Notes under the pieces: model-generated
Seen by the model: the letters and a program-made list of their open reading frames with translations, nothing else
The model's database searches: none
What the model was told of the DNA's origin: nothing
In this document: in pieces, positions 61,247-64,000 of the stretch
Numbering within the stretch: position 1 is the stretch's first letter
Layout of the letters: each line of letters begins with the position of its first letter
Position numbers and translations under genes: made by a program
NCBI GenBank assembly: GCA_031271295.1
Contig: JAISVZ010000047.1
Coordinates: 1-64,000, forward strand
Source of the DNA: Clostridiales bacterium
Lineage (GTDB): Bacteria; Bacillota; Clostridia; Lachnospirales; WQUN01
Direction of reading: 5' to 3'
Length of the DNA stretch: 64,000 bases

Positions 61247-63832
61247 ATGATATGTATACATTGCGGGAAAGACGTGCCGGATGGCAGTGTTTTTTGCGTT
61301 CATTGCGGTAAAAAAATTGAAAAAATGCCTCCGGCGGATTTGATTGCTTCTTTTCCGGATATTACGGAAATAGATCCCGCTGAACAGGAACCTGAACCTG
61401 AACCGAGACAGGAAGCGGAACCGAAACAGGAACCGGAACCTGAACCTGAACCGGAAGAGGATATCATCTCATATTATACGCCCGCCGGTGCGCAAGTTAA
61501 CGAGTTGGCGCAAACTGACGAACCGCCGGAAGAAGCGGAAAAACCGGCGAAGAAGCCCGCAAAGAACCTTGCGCCGGGCACGGGCACTAAACCATCGTTT
61601 GCAAAATCCTTTTTTAAGGCTATTATTTCTGTGTTTCTAAGCCTGCTCTTATTTACCTTTGTCACCGTATTTACGCTGTTTTTATCACTGAGGCCCGAAA
61701 AAATACCCGAAATTATTGCGCAGGCTGATATTGCGGCACTTTTTGAGCAGTTGGGGTTAAGTGAAAGGGCGGCGCAGGAAGCAAACCTTTCATTGCAGCT
61801 TGGCAAGGAAATAGACGAGGGCGATATCGGTGATTTGCTTGAGCGCAGCGCGGTGCAGGAAGAAATTGCGGCGGCGGTTGGGGAATACATACTTGCAGCC
61901 GCCGAAGGGGATTACGGCTATTATCCCTCGAACAGAGATGTTGTCAATTTTTTAGAAGAGGTTGCATCGGATATCCGTTCCGAGATTGATTACGAACTGT
62001 CGGATTATGATTATGAAGTTATAAAAGCTCTGCTGGTTGAATACGACACTTTGAGCTTGTTCAGCATAGAAAACCTTTTAACCGATAACGGAGTTGATTT
62101 TGCGCTTCCGTATGTTCTGCTGTCGTTTAACGTGTTGTTAATTGCCGCTGTTTTATGTTTTTTGGTAGTTGCCAATATTTTTCTGCTTCACAGAAACAGA
62201 GTAAGAAACGCTTTCCTAAACGCGGGGATACCGCTTTTGCTGTGCGGCATCCTCTTTGTTATGTTGTCATTCGTACTTGAAATTGTCTCCGGTGTTTTTG
62301 CCGGTAACGTTTCTCTTGTTATTTCATGTTTATCGGCTTCTTTGGCATCGGCTCTGTTTTTACCCGGCTTGGTGTGCGGCGCGGTTGGAATTGCGTTTTT
62401 ATTAGTTTTTGCTATAATAAGTATTGTGAAAAAACTGCTAAAAAGCCAGCGTCAAAGTGAAATTAAAAACCGCGCAGCTTGGAGGCTCGTCGGTTTGGCT
62501 GTTAACTTGGTTGGCCTTGTTGTTTGCGGCGTTCTGTTTTTCGTATGCTTGCAAAACGCACCGTTAAGTGACGCAAGTTTAGTTTTCGCTTCGAAAGATT
62601 CCGAGGATACCGAGCAAGGCGCTGAAATTGCGGATTCTGAAAATTTGCCGGAGTATTTGAGTATTGCGGATTCCGAGTACGAACCGGAAGTTTACGGCCA
62701 GGCGGATTTTGCGGGCGCAAATGAAACGCGAAGCAGTGGATCTGCGCAGCCGGCAGTTCCCGTTGCCGAAGCGGGTTTGCCGCCGGTTCCCAAGGATGGC
62801 GTACAAAGCGCCGCCGCCGCACCGATATTTGTATCACTAAAAAGCGAGTCATCGGTTTTAGAAGCAAGAATAGATTCTAATGGTGCGGTTGCCACTTACT
62901 ATTCATCCCACGCCTTTGATAACAATCCCAACACCGCTTGGTGCGAGGATGCTTACGGCGCGGGTGTTGGCGAATGGGTACAGGCGGATTTTGCCGAGGA
63001 GGTAATAATTAAGGAGCTGTACATTAAAAACGGCAATTGGGCATCGCCGGAGCTGCTACAAAATAACGGCAGAGTGAAAACGCTGCGTGTTTCCTTCCCG
63101 GACGGTTCGTTTGAAGAATTTGAACTTACAGACCCTGCCGCACAAAATTACGAGATAATGACGCTGTCTAACGGAGAGGTTCTGACTTTCGAAAGCGAGC
63201 GCAAAACAACGTCCGCAAAGCTTGAAATCATGAGCACTTATGACGGCTCGTCTCAGTATGAAACCTATATTACCGACATTGTGTTTTACGGATACGGCGG
63301 AGCAAGCCAACCGGTTTATATAAATCCGCCGCTGGCTACTGTTTATCCGCAGCCGGAAGCTTCAACGCCGCAACCGGAAGCTTCAACGCCGCAGCCGCAA
63401 GCTTTGGCATCGCAGCCGGGCGCTTCAACGCCGCAACCGGGCGCTTTGGCATCGCAGGCGCAAGTTTCCGCTCCGCAGCCGGCTGCCGATAATTCTCAGC
63501 TTGAGCCGCAGGTTGTTGTTGCGTTACCGTCGGAGCTGCAGCAAAACTCATCGTCGCAGTCCGCAGATAATGACTACATACTTGCGCACAGCTCCATCCG
63601 CCAATTAACGGACGGGGATTTGCTGGGGCTTACCAAAGAGGAGCTTCGTATTGCGCGCAATGAAATTTACGCGCGTTACGGGCGGCAGTTTGTTGACGAA
63701 AACCTGAGGAATTATTTTAACTCGAAGGCTTGGTATACAAGTTTACCCAAACTTCCGAGCGGCGCGGAACCCGCACTTTCAAAATTGGAACAGTCGAATA
63801 TTGAATTAATTAAAGAATTCGAGGCGAGGTAA
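61247..63832 (+). CDS. Zinc-ribbon membrane protein with discoidin-like and YARHG domains (module B')
   Basis: An 861-residue, longer paralogue of the protein encoded at 56828. Zinc ribbon CIHCGKDVPDGSVFCVHCG, a Pro/Glu repeat linker, a helix near residues 125-147, an outside helical domain (IPEIIAQADIAALFEQLGL) and further membrane helices. The discoidin/NADase-type glycan-binding-like domain has SHAFDNNPNTAWCEDAYGAG and GEWVQADFAEEVIIKELYIK. The addition is a Pro/Gln/Ala/Ser-rich repeat stalk and a C-terminal YARHG domain (LTKEELRIARNEIYARYGRQ, then YFNSKAWY), a small extracellular module common in Clostridia and often linked to cell-wall binding. AGAAGGGGG precedes the ATG. Confidence 0.78.
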   Translation: MICIHCGKDVPDGSVFCVHCGKKIEKMPPADLIASFPDITEIDPAEQEPEPEPRQEAEPKQEPEPEPEPEEDIISYYTPAGAQVNELAQTDEPPEEAEKPAKKPAKNLAPGTGTKPSFAKSFFKAIISVFLSLLLFTFVTVFTLFLSLRPEKIPEIIAQADIAALFEQLGLSERAAQEANLSLQLGKEIDEGDIGDLLERSAVQEEIAAAVGEYILAAAEGDYGYYPSNRDVVNFLEEVASDIRSEIDYELSDYDYEVIKALLVEYDTLSLFSIENLLTDNGVDFALPYVLLSFNVLLIAAVLCFLVVANIFLLHRNRVRNAFLNAGIPLLLCGILFVMLSFVLEIVSGVFAGNVSLVISCLSASLASALFLPGLVCGAVGIAFLLVFAIISIVKKLLKSQRQSEIKNRAAWRLVGLAVNLVGLVVCGVLFFVCLQNAPLSDASLVFASKDSEDTEQGAEIADSENLPEYLSIADSEYEPEVYGQADFAGANETRSSGSAQPAVPVAEAGLPPVPKDGVQSAAAAPIFVSLKSESSVLEARIDSNGAVATYYSSHAFDNNPNTAWCEDAYGAGVGEWVQADFAEEVIIKELYIKNGNWASPELLQNNGRVKTLRVSFPDGSFEEFELTDPAAQNYEIMTLSNGEVLTFESERKTTSAKLEIMSTYDGSSQYETYITDIVFYGYGGASQPVYINPPLATVYPQPEASTPQPEASTPQPQALASQPGASTPQPGALASQAQVSAPQPAADNSQLEPQVVVALPSELQQNSSSQSADNDYILAHSSIRQLTDGDLLGLTKEELRIARNEIYARYGRQFVDENLRNYFNSKAWYTSLPKLPSGAEPALSKLEQSNIELIKEFEAR
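63347..63480 (+). repeat. 21-bp tandem coding repeat (PQPEAST-type)
   Basis: About six imperfect copies of a 21-bp unit encode PQPEAST, PQPQALA, SQPGAST-like heptapeptides, a flexible stalk before the YARHG domain. Copy number could vary by slippage without changing frame. Confidence 0.85.
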
Positions 63833-63835
63833 ATT

Positions 63836-64000
63836 ATGCTAATGAAGAAAATTGCTTTACTTGTTATTTTGTGTTTATTGTTTTCGTCCTGCAGTAAAAG
63901 TCCGGCCGCCGATAACAGTTCCGACACGGATACAAGCGCCGGAACCGATACTCTTACCCAACCGATTGTATCACCGGAACTTTCAGCGGAGAATGAACCC
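63836..64000 (+). CDS. Lipoprotein, 3' end cut by window
   Basis: ATG at 63836 (or 63842), preceded by GAGGCGAGG, opens a frame that runs to the window end. The signal KKIALLVILCLLFSSC has a clear lipobox, followed by a Ser/Asp/Thr-rich linker. It lies 3 bp after module B' and is probably in the same operon. The functional domain lies outside the window. Confidence 0.8.
   Translation, partial: MLMKKIALLVILCLLFSSCSKSPAADNSSDTDTSAGTDTLTQPIVSPELSAENEP

Noticed and set aside
1-64000. tRNA, rRNA, transposase or insertion-sequence genes
   Set aside because: None seen: no tRNA cloverleaf with TTCRANYC arm noticed, no rRNA motifs, no transposase proteins among the coding frames.

Overview
The window reads as a low-to-mid GC Gram-positive anaerobe of the class Clostridia. 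The evidence is the anaerobic (cobalt-early, Cbi-type) cobalamin pathway, AGGAGG-type ribosome binding sites with many GTG/TTG starts, lipoprotein signals, S-layer homology repeats and a Firmicutes-type WXG100/EssC secretion locus. No rRNA, tRNA, CRISPR array or transposase was seen. I cannot name the genus.

Layout. (1) 1-3.6 kb: the 3' part of an Rpn-like nuclease gene, a GntR regulator with a DUF5808-type membrane protein, and a small sigma-region-4-like regulator behind a near-perfect promoter embedded in a palindrome. (2) 3.6-17.0 kb, minus strand: one B12-riboswitch-controlled operon in the order riboswitch, secreted CbiK/substrate-binding fusion lipoprotein, FecCD permease, ABC ATPase, cbiD, cbiF, cbiG, cbiH, cbiJ, cbiET, cbiA, cbiP, cbiC. 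Both amidating enzymes look unable to use glutamine: CbiA has Gly where the glutaminase Cys should be, and CbiP lacks the whole glutaminase domain. (3) 17.1-23.1 kb, plus strand: a GGDEF protein, an unknown propeller-like protein, a GH31 glycosidase, a DUF2812 remnant and purC. (4) 23.2-24.1 kb: a short tyrosine recombinase beside two 30-bp lox-like inverted repeats enclosing 102 bp, which looks like an invertible switch. (5) 24.1-54.7 kb, plus strand: a large secretion locus that joins Tad/Flp-pilus-type genes (CpaE-, CpaB-, CpaF-, TadB-, TadC- and pilin-like) to type VII genes (YukD-like, EssC, three WXG100 proteins, two effector-like proteins with papain-like C-termini, a DUF4176 protein). 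An FHA protein, a PP2C phosphatase and a transmembrane Ser/Thr kinase lie in the same locus. It ends with an S-layer-anchored von Willebrand A protein. (6) 54.7-64 kb: zinc-ribbon membrane proteins in a duplicated two-gene module.

How the parts may work together (inference). The DNA switch could set whether the Tad/type VII locus is transcribed. The FHA-phosphatase-kinase set could gate its activity by phosphorylation, much as Fha/PppA/PpkA do in type VI secretion. EssC with YukD and WXG100 partners would export the two paralogous effectors, and the Tad-like ATPase, membrane proteins and pilin-like proteins would form part of the envelope structure. The strongest candidates for something undescribed are this hybrid locus with its apparent inversion switch, and the paired loss of glutaminase function in the cobalamin operon.

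A recurring oddity is tandem duplication of gene ends at 1288-1428, 3496-3608 and 8410-8521.
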